A stretch of 5,725 nucleotides of DNA from Nocardioides sp. (lineage in GTDB: Bacteria > Actinomycetota > Actinomycetes > Propionibacteriales > Nocardioidaceae): NCBI GenBank assembly GCA_021166815.1, contig JAJPEO010000217.1, positions 1-5,725 of the forward strand, written 5' to 3'. The translations under genes and the position numbers were made by a program. Below, in pieces: positions 1 through 5,331 of the stretch; the first letter of the stretch is position 1; every line of letters starts with the position of its first letter. A model generated the notes under the pieces. That model saw nothing but the letters and a program-made list of their open reading frames with translations, ran no database searches and was not told where the DNA came from.

Positions 1-1024
1 CCATGTCGACACCGGTGATGTTGTCGAACCCGGCGAAGGAGCTCGGGAGGTAGAGGTAGGACAGCAGGATGCTCGCCACGGCACCCACCGCGGCGGAGAT
101 GTAGAACGCACGGTTGATCGTGGTCAGGCCGTTCTCCCCCGAGCGCGGCTTGGTGATGAAGACACCCAGCACCGCAGTCAGCGCACCGATCGCGGGGATG
201 AGGAGGGGGTAGACGAGTCCCTCGTTGCCGAAGGCCTGCGAGCCGAGGATGAGCGCCGCGACGAGCGTCACGGCATAGGACTCGAACAGGTCGGCGGCCA
301 TGCCGGCGCAGTCGCCGACGTTGTCACCGACGTTGTCGGCGATCGTGGCGGCGTTGCGCGGGTCGTCCTCGGGGATGTTCTGCTCGACCTTGCCGACCAG
401 GTCGGCTCCCACGTCGGCGGCCTTGGTGAAGATGCCGCCGCCGACTCGCATGAACATCGCGAGCAGGGCGGCGCCGAAGCCGAAGCCCTCCAGCACGTGG
501 GCCGCATCGGACCGGAAGATCAGCACCACCAGCGAGGCGCCCAGCAGGCCCAGGCCGACCGTCGCCATGCCCACGAAAGCTCCCGTACGGAAGCCGATGG
601 TCATGGCCGGGTCGCGACCCTCGGCCTCGGCAGCGGCGGCCACGCGCAGGTTGGCGCGTACGGCGAGGCTCATGCCGAGGTAGCCGATGGCGGCGGAGAA
701 GCCGGCACCCACCAGGAACGCGACGGAGCGCCCGATGCGCACCATCATGTCGTCGGCGGGCAGGGCGAACAGGACCACGAACGCCACGGCGGCGAAGACG
801 CCGAGGGTGCGGAACTGTCGTGCCAGGTAGGCGCTCGCGCCCTCCTGGACGGCCTGGGCGATGGTCCTCATGTTGTCGGTGCCCTCGCTGGCCGCCAGGA
901 CCTGGGACCGGAACATCGCAGCGAGGCCGAGCGCAGCAAGCGCAATCACGGCAACGACGATGACCAGGACCAGATTGGTGCCCTCGAGGTCCGGCTTCAC
1001 GACAGCGGGCAGGATCCCTGTCAT
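1..1024 (-). CDS. hppA: Membrane-bound pyrophosphate-energised proton (or sodium) pump, N-terminal part
   Basis: This integral membrane enzyme hydrolyses pyrophosphate to phosphate and uses the energy to move H+ (in some relatives Na+) across the cytoplasmic membrane. The window holds the first 341 codons of a protein that normally has about 700-800 residues and 16 helices; the rest lies beyond the left edge. Seen: a hydrophobic first helix at about residues 17-38, the conserved EGASAYLARQ at 61-70, the substrate/Mg-binding signature DVGADLVGKVE at 204-214 preceded by GGGIFTKAA, and DNVGDNVGD at 230-238 followed by CAGMAADLFESY. These are near-diagnostic for the family. The ATG at 1024 is chosen because a perfect AGGAGG (1031-1036) sits 6 bases upstream. 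The residue that separates K+-dependent from K+-independent pumps (Ala or Lys near residue 460) is outside the window, so that class cannot be assigned. The gene follows bldG on the same strand after 100 bp. Confidence 0.97.
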   Translation of the reverse strand, partial: MTGILPAVVKPDLEGTNLVLVIVVAVIALAALGLAAMFRSQVLAASEGTDNMRTIAQAVQEGASAYLARQFRTLGVFAAVAFVVLFALPADDMMVRIGRSVAFLVGAGFSAAIGYLGMSLAVRANLRVAAAAEAEGRDPAMTIGFRTGAFVGMATVGLGLLGASLVVLIFRSDAAHVLEGFGFGAALLAMFMRVGGGIFTKAADVGADLVGKVEQNIPEDDPRNAATIADNVGDNVGDCAGMAADLFESYAVTLVAALILGSQAFGNEGLVYPLLIPAIGALTAVLGVFITKPRSGENGLTTINRAFYISAAVGAVASILLSYLYLPSSFAGFDNITGVDM

Positions 1025-1078
1025 GCGCGTCCTCCTAGGAATGGATGGAAATCCAAGACGCGCGGGAGTCTACGCAGG

Positions 1079-1094
1079 TGTGACGGCCGTCACC
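1079..1094 (-). promoter_or_regulatory. CRP-like palindromic site in front of hppA
   Basis: The sequence TGTGA-CGGCCG-TCACC matches the CRP-family consensus TGTGA-N6-TCACA at nine of ten specified bases. Its core, GTGACGGCCGTCAC (1080-1093), is a perfect 14-bp palindrome. It lies about 55 bp upstream of the hppA ATG. A possible -10 element for the minus strand, TAGACT, lies at 1067-1072, which would put the site over the -35 region and so suggest repression or promoter modulation. No good -35 hexamer is visible. Mycobacterial and Streptomyces Crp proteins use this type of site; use here is inference. The right half can also pair with GGTGAC at 1101-1106. Confidence 0.35.
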
Positions 1095-1106
1095 GGGCGG
1101 GGTGAC
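1089..1106 (-). other. Hairpin-forming inverted repeat downstream of bldG
   Basis: GTCACC (1089-1094) and GGTGAC (1101-1106) form a 6-bp stem with a 6-base loop, starting 18 bases after the bldG stop codon. It shares bases with the CRP-like palindrome at 1079-1094, so the two structures exclude each other in RNA. There is no T tract, so it is at best a weak terminator of the bldG transcript. It may instead simply be part of the regulatory region of hppA. Confidence 0.25.
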
Positions 1107-1124
1107 GTAAGCCACGCCGCAGGG

Positions 1125-1460
1125 TCAGTTGGTGACTGCGGGGTCGATGGAGTCGTGGATGACGAACACCTTGGCCAGGCCCGTGATCCGGAAGATCTTG
1201 AGCAGCCGCTCCTGGCTGCACACCAGCTCGAGGGAGCCGTTGTGGGCACGGACCTTCTTCAGGCCGCCGACCAGCACGCCGAGGCCCGTGGAGTCGAGGA
1301 ACTCGACGGCCTCGAGGTCGATGATGATGTCGTAGGCGCCTTGGGCGACGAGCTCGGTGATGGCGTCGCGGAGCTTGGGGGCGGTGTAGACGTCGATCTC
1401 GCCGCCGACCGCCACGACGGCACGGCCGTCCACCTCGCGAGTGGCAAGGGTCAGATCCAC
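1125..1460 (-). CDS. bldG: STAS-domain anti-sigma factor antagonist, BldG-like
   Basis: A 111-residue cytoplasmic regulator. Proteins of this family, when unphosphorylated, bind an anti-sigma factor kinase and free its sigma factor; phosphorylation of one serine switches them off. The whole protein is one STAS domain: strand motif [13 protein letters not shown] at 19-31, phosphorylation loop [13 protein letters not shown] at 54-66 with the target serine at 57, and a long conserved tail [10 protein letters not shown] at 90-99. As I recall it, Streptomyces BldG is nearly the same in all three places and is phosphorylated at the same serine. The GTG at 1460 is preferred over an ATG at 1523 because GGGAG (1466-1470) lies 5 bases upstream and the product then begins like BldG (MDLTLATR). 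In Streptomyces a gene for a partner anti-sigma factor follows bldG; here the next gene is hppA, so any partner is encoded elsewhere. It is divergent from the helicase gene. Confidence 0.93.
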   Translation of the reverse strand: MDLTLATREVDGRAVVAVGGEIDVYTAPKLRDAITELVAQGAYDIIIDLEAVEFLDSTGLGVLVGGLKKVRAHNGSLELVCSQERLLKIFRITGLAKVFVIHDSIDPAVTN

Positions 1461-1611
1461 GGCTGCTCCCGGTCCCCGAATTCTGCTCTGCGGGGCACGC
1501 CCCGACACACACTGTCGATGCAATCAAACCACGACTCCCGCACTCGCGCAGAAGTCCTCACAGACTGGCGGCCCGGCGTCGGCTGTCGGAGGCATTTGCC
1601 AGACTGCTGGC
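1461..1611. promoter_or_regulatory. Divergent intergenic region between bldG and the helicase gene
   Basis: These 151 bp must carry promoters for both genes. The middle (about 1515-1535) is less GC-rich than the surroundings. Two adjoining inverted repeats are visible: CGGGGC-AC-GCCCCG at 1491-1504 and CGACA-CACAC-TGTCG at 1503-1517. They would lie in or near the bldG leader and could be an operator. For the helicase, a CAGACT at 1600-1605 lies 6 bases before the GTG and could be a degenerate -10 of a leaderless promoter. I find no convincing -35 element on either strand. Confidence 0.4.
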
Positions 1612-3969
1612 GTGGGTTCTGGGCGCAGTGTCGGCGAGCGCAGCGCGCGACCGGTCTCGCGCGACGTCGCGGGGCTCCTGCGCCGGCTCGCGGAGGTCCC
1701 CGGACGCGACGGGCGACTGCGTCACTGCGAGGTCCTGCCGGCGCGGCCGGCGGTGCTCGCGGACTGGCCGGCGTGGGTGCCCGACGACGTGCGGGCGGCG
1801 TACGTGCGGGCGGGCATCGAGCAGCCCTGGCGCCACCAGGTGGTGGCCGCCGAGCACGCCCACGCCGGACAGCACGTCGTGCTCTCCACCGGCACCGCCT
1901 CGGGCAAGTCGCTGGCCTACCAGCTCCCGGCCCTGGCAGCGATCCGCGCCGCGAGGGGGCCGCGCGGTGAGCGCGGCGCCGGCGTGCTCTACCTCGCCCC
2001 GACCAAGGCTCTGGCCCACGACCAGCTCGCCGGGCTGGAGGCCCTGGGCCTCGACGTGCGTTTCTCCGCGCACGACGGCGACTCCTCCCGCGAGGAGCGG
2101 GACTGGACGCGCGAGCACGCGGAGTACGTCGTGTCGAACCCCGACATGCTCCACCGCTCGCTGCTGCCCTCCCACCAGCGGTGGAGCCGGCTGCTGGGGT
2201 CGCTGCGCTTCGTCGTCGTCGACGAGTGCCACCACTACCGCGGCGTCTTCGGGGCGCACGTGGCGCACGTGCTGCGGCGCCTGCGCCGGGTCTGCGCGAT
2301 GTACGGCGCCCATCCGACGTTCGTCCTGGCCTCGGCCACCGCTGCCGAGCCCGCGGCGACGGCGTCGCGCCTGACCGGTCTCGACGTGGTCGCGGTCTCG
2401 CACGACGACTCCCCGCGCGGGGAGGTCTCGCTCGCGCTGTGGGAGCCACCACTGACCGGACACGCCGGCGAGCAGGGCGCGCCCGTGCGCCGCGCTGCCT
2501 CCTCGGAGGTCGCCGACCTGTTGGCCGACCTGGTGGCCGAGGACGTGCGGACCCTCGCGTTCATCCGCTCGCGACGGGGCGCGGAGCAGGTCGCGATGAC
2601 CGCTGCCGAGCTGCTCGCGGAGGTCGACCCCTCGCTGCCGGGACGGGTCGCGGCCTACCGCGGCGGCTACCTCCCCGAGGAACGCCGAGCCCTCGAGGCG
2701 GCACTGCGGCGTGGGGACCTGATGGGCCTGGCCGCGACGAGCGCGCTCGAGCTCGGCATCGACGTCAGCGGCCTGGACGCCGTGCTGATCGCCGGCTTCC
2801 CCGGCACCCGCGCGGCGTTCTGGCAGCAGGTGGGCCGGGCCGGTCGCGGGGCCCAGGACGCCCTGGGCGTGCTCGTGGCGCGCGACGACCCGCTCGACAC
2901 CTACCTCGTCGGTCACCCTGAGGCGCTGATCGGCGCCCCGGTGGAGGCTGCGGTCTTCGATCCCGACAACCCCCACGTGCTCGGACCGCACCTGTGCGCG
3001 GCCGCCCAGGAGGCGCCCCTCACCGAGGCCGACCTGCCGCTCTTCGGCGACACCGCCCGGGAGGTGCTCGACGCCGTGACGGCGGCGGGGCTGCTGCGCA
3101 GGAGGCCGCGGGGCTGGTTCTGGACCGACCGCGGCCGGGCGGCCGACCTCACCGACATCAGGTCGGCGGGTGGGTCCCCGGTGCAGCTCGTCGAGGCCGA
3201 CACCGGTCGCGTCGTCGGCACCGTCGACGCCTCCGGCGCGCACTCCTCGGCCCACCCGGGCGCGGTCTACGTGCACCGCGGCGAGACGTGGCTGGTGGAG
3301 TCGCTCGACCTCGAGCACCACGTCGCGATGATGCGACCCACCGAGGTGCCGTGGTCGACCACGGCCCGCGACACCACCGACATCTCGATCGTCGCGACCC
3401 GCGAGCGCACCTCGTGGGGCGGCTGCGACCTGCACCTGGGCGAGGTGGACGTGACCCACCAGGTGGTGTCGTACCTCAAGCGGCGCCAGCCCGGCGGCGA
3501 GGTGATCGCCGAGGAGCCCCTCGACCTGCCGGCCCGCACCCTGCGCACGACCGCGGTGTGGTGGACCGTGCCCGACGACGTCGTCGCCGGCTCCGGGGTG
3601 GCGCCGCTCGACGTGCCCGGGGCCGCCCATGCGGCCGAGCACTGCTCGATCGGCCTGCTGCCGCTCTTCGCCACCTGCGACCGCTGGGACATCGGCGGCG
3701 TGTCGACCGCGCGCCACCCCGACACGGGCGTGCTGACGGTCTTCGTCTACGACGGGCACCCCGGCGGCGCGGGCTTCGCCGAGCGTGGCTACCGCTCCGC
3801 GGCCCGGTGGCTGGCCGCCACCCGGGAGACCATCGCGGACTGCGAGTGCGCCGAGGGCTGTCCCTCGTGCATCCAGTCGCCCAAGTGCGGCAACCAGAAC
3901 AACCCCCTGGACAAGGCCGGCGCCCTGGCGCTGCTCGACACCCTCCTCACGCACGCGCCGAGGGGGTAG
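1612..3969 (+). CDS. DECH-box superfamily II DNA helicase, SftH/MrfA type with C-terminal cysteine cluster
   Basis: A 785-residue ATP-dependent helicase or translocase of the helicase/secretion-neighbourhood class. Seen in order: motif I GTASGKS (94-100), Ia LAPTKAL (128-134), Ib SNPDML (175-180), motif II DECHHYRG (204-211), motif III SATAAEP (241-247), motif IV region FIRSRRG (317-323), motif V ATSALELGID (375-384) and motif VI QQVGRAGRG (405-413). The C-terminal DUF1998-like part has HAAEHC (673-678), DIGGVS (693-698) and YDGHPGGAGF (713-722). It ends with cysteines at 744, 746, 750, 753 and 759, expected to bind zinc. Known relatives are mycobacterial SftH, a 3'-to-5' helicase, and Bacillus MrfA, implicated in mitomycin-lesion repair; a repair role here is inference. 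The GTG at 1612 is the only sensible start: the protein then begins shortly before the conserved part. It lacks a Shine-Dalgarno at normal distance (GGAGG at 1588-1592 is 19 bases away), so leaderless translation is possible. No TCA, TTA or CTA codon occurs in it. Confidence 0.95.
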   Translation: MGSGRSVGERSARPVSRDVAGLLRRLAEVPGRDGRLRHCEVLPARPAVLADWPAWVPDDVRAAYVRAGIEQPWRHQVVAAEHAHAGQHVVLSTGTASGKSLAYQLPALAAIRAARGPRGERGAGVLYLAPTKALAHDQLAGLEALGLDVRFSAHDGDSSREERDWTREHAEYVVSNPDMLHRSLLPSHQRWSRLLGSLRFVVVDECHHYRGVFGAHVAHVLRRLRRVCAMYGAHPTFVLASATAAEPAATASRLTGLDVVAVSHDDSPRGEVSLALWEPPLTGHAGEQGAPVRRAASSEVADLLADLVAEDVRTLAFIRSRRGAEQVAMTAAELLAEVDPSLPGRVAAYRGGYLPEERRALEAALRRGDLMGLAATSALELGIDVSGLDAVLIAGFPGTRAAFWQQVGRAGRGAQDALGVLVARDDPLDTYLVGHPEALIGAPVEAAVFDPDNPHVLGPHLCAAAQEAPLTEADLPLFGDTAREVLDAVTAAGLLRRRPRGWFWTDRGRAADLTDIRSAGGSPVQLVEADTGRVVGTVDASGAHSSAHPGAVYVHRGETWLVESLDLEHHVAMMRPTEVPWSTTARDTTDISIVATRERTSWGGCDLHLGEVDVTHQVVSYLKRRQPGGEVIAEEPLDLPARTLRTTAVWWTVPDDVVAGSGVAPLDVPGAAHAAEHCSIGLLPLFATCDRWDIGGVSTARHPDTGVLTVFVYDGHPGGAGFAERGYRSAARWLAATRETIADCECAEGCPSCIQSPKCGNQNNPLDKAGALALLDTLLTHAPRG
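3960..3963 (+). promoter_or_regulatory. Ribosome binding site deciding the TTG start of the small membrane gene
   Basis: GAGG within GAGGGGG, inside the last codons of the helicase gene, lies 7 bases before the TTG at 3971 but 16 bases before the ATG at 3980. This favours the TTG start and suggests translation coupled to termination of the helicase. Confidence 0.45.
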
Positions 3970-3970
3970 T

Positions 3971-4282
3971 TTGCCGGTCATGGTGGTGATCGGCATCGGC
4001 CTCGTGCTCTTGGGCGTCCTCGCGGTGCTCGCGGCGATCTTCGTCAGCGTGCCGGGCTCGGGCGGGGAGATCCTCGGCGTCGGCGTGAACACGACGGAGG
4101 CCTTCCTCATCGGCGTCGCCGCCGGCGCGGCCATCCTCTGGGGCTTCGGGGCGATCAGGTGGGGCACCAAGCGCGGCCTGGCGCACCGGCGTGAGCGCAA
4201 GGAGCTGCAGCGCCTCAACGAGAAGCTCGAGCGGGTCGAGGCGGAGGACAAGGACAAGGACCGCAAGGTCGACGAGGCCTGA
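3971..4282 (+). CDS. Small two-helix membrane protein with charged coiled-coil tail, unknown function
   Basis: I do not recognise a named family, though the layout resembles LapA/DUF1049-type proteins. The 103-residue product has a first hydrophobic helix at about 4-27, a short glycine-rich loop with a GVNTTEAF segment (38-45), and a second helix at about 44-62 ending in RWGTKRG. A tail from about 67 on is rich in Arg, Lys and Glu, with a heptad-like run (ELQRLNEKLERVEAE, 78-92) predicted to be a short coiled coil in the cytoplasm. The positive charges just after helix 2 place the tail inside the cell, giving a hairpin with both ends in the cytoplasm. The TTG at 3971 starts one base after the helicase stop; an ATG at 3980 would give 100 residues. 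The helicase and this gene should share a transcript. Any functional link to the helicase or to the converging Tad genes is unproven. Confidence 0.8.
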   Translation: MPVMVVIGIGLVLLGVLAVLAAIFVSVPGSGGEILGVGVNTTEAFLIGVAAGAAILWGFGAIRWGTKRGLAHRRERKELQRLNEKLERVEAEDKDKDRKVDEA

Positions 4283-4309
4283 GCCGCGCTCGCGCGGCCC
4301 GCACGGGCC
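4283..4309 (+). terminator. Tandem GC hairpins at the convergent gene junction (possible terminator)
   Basis: Directly after the stop of the small membrane gene (4280-4282) are two overlapping inverted repeats: GCCGCG-CTCG-CGCGGC at 4283-4298 and GGCCCG-CA-CGGGCC at 4296-4309. They can form strong alternative stems on either strand. No T tract follows, which is common for actinobacterial terminators. On the minus strand the same bases code for the tail of the TadE-like protein. A role as a bidirectional terminator is inferred from position only. Confidence 0.4.
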
Positions 4310-4638
4310 TGCGCGCGGACCGGCACGACCGCGCCGCCCCACACCGGCCCCTCCACCTCGACCTCGACCCTGACGTCGTCGGTCCCCGGGTGGCACTGCA
4401 CGAGCCGGGCGCCGTTCCCCCGCGCCACCCCGTACGCCACACCACACGGGTCCTGCCCCCTCACCATCGCGGTCGCGGCGGCCAGGGCGGCGAGGTCGGC
4501 GGCTGCCTGCGAGCTGCGCTGGGCGCGCACGAGGCCCGAGACCGCCACGAGGGCGAGCAGCAGGAAGCAGAGCAGCCCGGCCATGGCGAGGACCATCAGG
4601 CTGGCGGCGCCCTCCTCGTCGACGCGTCCGGGCCTCAC
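4285..4638 (-). CDS. Helicase/secretion-neighbourhood TadE-like protein; no stop codon at the family's usual end
   Basis: A secreted or membrane-anchored pilus-type protein, about 115 residues in homologues such as the Mycobacterium protein encoded near the same helicase. Seen: a short polar leader ending DEEG (7-10), a likely prepilin-peptidase site after Gly10, a hydrophobic helix at about 13-37, then the family hallmark AQRSSQAAADLAALAAATA (39-57). Two cysteines, at 65 and 82, could form a disulfide, and the alternating EVEVEVEG strand lies at 90-97. Glu at +5 after the cleavage site, present in true pseudopilins, is replaced by Met. The GTG at 4638 overlaps the TadE stop (GTGA), with GGAGG (4643-4647) 4 bases upstream. 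Recognisable similarity ends at about RAQARAG (108-114). No in-frame stop follows there: the frame stays open across the convergent genes to a TGA at 1558-1560. The end given here marks where family resemblance runs out, not a stop codon. Confidence 0.8.
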
Positions 4639-4991
4639 TGCTCCTCCAGGGCGACGGCCCGGCTGGTCAGGGTCACCGCCGGCCAGGCGGCCAGCCCGCC
4701 GGGTCCGGCGACGCGCACCGAGGTGGTGACCTCGACCTGCTCGCCGTCGCGCGTGACCCGGACCACCGCGTTGCGGCTGGCGATCCGGCGGGCGGTGCGC
4801 ACCGCCAGGGCCTCGTCGTCGCCGCGGGCCAGGGCCCGGGCGGCCTCGCGGGAGGCGTCGATGACGCGGACCTGGGTGGCTGCGAGCGACAGGCACCAGA
4901 CCAGGACCACGGTGAGGGCGAGCAGCAGCGGGAGGCCCAGCGCGAGCTCCGCCGTGGCGGCGCCCTGCTCCGCCTCCCGCCGCCGCGCCAT
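4635..4991 (-). CDS. tadE: TadE-family pseudopilin
   Basis: A 118-residue minor pilin-like protein of a Tad/Flp-type pilus or secretion apparatus, processed by the prepilin peptidase and held in the membrane by its N-terminal helix. Seen: a charged leader MARRREAEQG, cleavage site after Gly10, then AATAEL with Glu at +5 (residue 15), the standard type IV prepilin pattern. A hydrophobic helix runs to about residue 37. The segment RVIDASREAARALARGD (42-58) is characteristic of TadE, and a beta-rich C-terminal part ends in LEEQ. The ATG at 4991 overlaps the stop of the upstream flp gene by one base (TGATG), and the TGA at 4635-4637 overlaps the next gene's GTG, so all three are probably translationally coupled. 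It corresponds in place and type to the TadE gene of the mycobacterial helicase/Tad cluster. Confidence 0.92.
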   Translation of the reverse strand: MARRREAEQGAATAELALGLPLLLALTVVLVWCLSLAATQVRVIDASREAARALARGDDEALAVRTARRIASRNAVVRVTRDGEQVEVTTSVRVAGPGGLAAWPAVTLTSRAVALEEQ

Positions 4992-5191
4992 CAGCCGATC
5001 CCCAGCAGGCTCATGACGTGCTGGAACAGCCGGCCCAGCAGGTCGTCACCGAAGCCTCCGGTGAGCAGCTTGTAGAGCAGTCCGGCGAAGCCGGCGCCGG
5101 CAGCGGTGCCCACCGCGTATTCAGCAGTGGTGATGCCGTCCTCATCGGTGCGGACCAGCGTCGTCACCGTGCCTCCCCCGACGTGTGCCAT
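4991..5191 (-). CDS. DUF4244-type Flp major pilin precursor
   Basis: A 66-residue Flp-like prepilin, likely the main structural subunit of the pilus encoded here. Seen: a leader ending TDEDG (15-19), cleavage after Gly19, and mature N-terminus ITTAEYAVGTAAGAGF with Glu at +5 and Tyr at +6, the Flp hallmark. A hydrophobic segment continues through GLLYKLLTGG, and a short amphipathic C-terminus FQHVMSLLGIG ends the protein. The size and the TTAEYAVGT motif fit the actinobacterial DUF4244 family. The ATG at 5191 has GGGAG (5198-5202) 6 bases upstream. A GTG at 5167 with GGAGG (5172-5176) 4 bases upstream would give a leader of 11 residues instead of 19; both are plausible. The leader is acidic next to the cleavage site and has only one arginine. 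It is separated from the upstream TadC-like gene by 140 bases rich in hairpins, and overlaps tadE downstream. Confidence 0.9.
   Translation of the reverse strand: MAHVGGGTVTTLVRTDEDGITTAEYAVGTAAGAGFAGLLYKLLTGGFGDDLLGRLFQHVMSLLGIG
5172..5176 (-). promoter_or_regulatory. Second Shine-Dalgarno inside the flp leader region
   Basis: GGAGG (complement of CCTCC) stands 4 bases before the GTG at 5167, inside the frame opened by the ATG at 5191. It either supports GTG as the real start or encodes Gly-Gly within the leader by chance. The ATG has its own GGGAG at 5198-5202 with better spacing. Confidence 0.35.
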
Positions 5192-5331
5192 GGGCGTCTC
5201 CCTCTCCAGCGGCGTCCCGGACGGACGCGTCTGGGACGACCCTCCCGCCGGGCGCCTGGGTCGTGCAGGGATCGGCTCGTCGTCCTGTGGACGACGGCCT
5301 CCAGCGGCTGCTGTGGAGGAGATCTGGCCGG
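5192..5331 (-). promoter_or_regulatory. Hairpin-rich leader between the TadC-like gene and flp
   Basis: The 140-base gap is the only untranslated stretch in the visible Tad operon. Read on the minus strand it holds three inverted repeats in succession: a 6-bp stem with a 10-base loop (5298-5319), a perfect 8-bp stem with a 3-base loop (5278-5296), and a 6-bp stem with a 14-base loop (5213-5238) that contains the palindrome GACGCGTC (5224-5231). No T tract and no clear promoter hexamers are seen. Processing, attenuation or stabilisation that raises flp expression over the upstream genes is a reasonable inference. Confidence 0.4.

Noticed and set aside
309..345. Tandem-repeat-like DNA (GTTGTC/ACCGAC units)
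   Set aside because: It simply encodes the conserved DNVGDNVGD motif of the pump.
497..1105. Plus-strand open frame of 202 codons opposite hppA
   Set aside because: It is opposite the strongly recognised pump gene, has no family features and is rich in Gly, His and Asp as expected for an antisense shadow.
1125..1523. Longer 132-residue bldG reading from ATG 1523
   Set aside because: The extra 21 residues are unlike BldG, no ribosome binding site precedes 1523, and the GTG at 1460 has GGGAG at proper distance.
1451..2452. Minus-strand 333-codon frame rich in Arg, Ala and Pro
   Set aside because: Composition is typical of an out-of-frame reading of GC-rich coding DNA and it covers both the bldG promoter and helicase motifs.
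2994..3989. Plus-strand 331-codon frame inside the helicase
   Set aside because: It is a shifted frame full of Arg, Gly and Pro; the helicase motifs and zinc cluster are in the other frame.
1558..4896. A 1,112-codon minus-strand open frame antisense to the helicase, considered as a giant protein
   Set aside because: Over the helicase its codons lie exactly opposite helicase codons, so a stop would need TCA, TTA or CTA in the sense gene, all rare in this GC-rich codon use and absent here. The translated region has no domain resemblance and low-complexity composition. Only its start (4638 to about 4285) is a real gene.
4390..5016. Plus-strand 208-codon frame opposite the tadE genes
   Set aside because: The minus strand has three linked, recognisable pilin-type genes with overlaps and ribosome binding sites; this frame has none of these.
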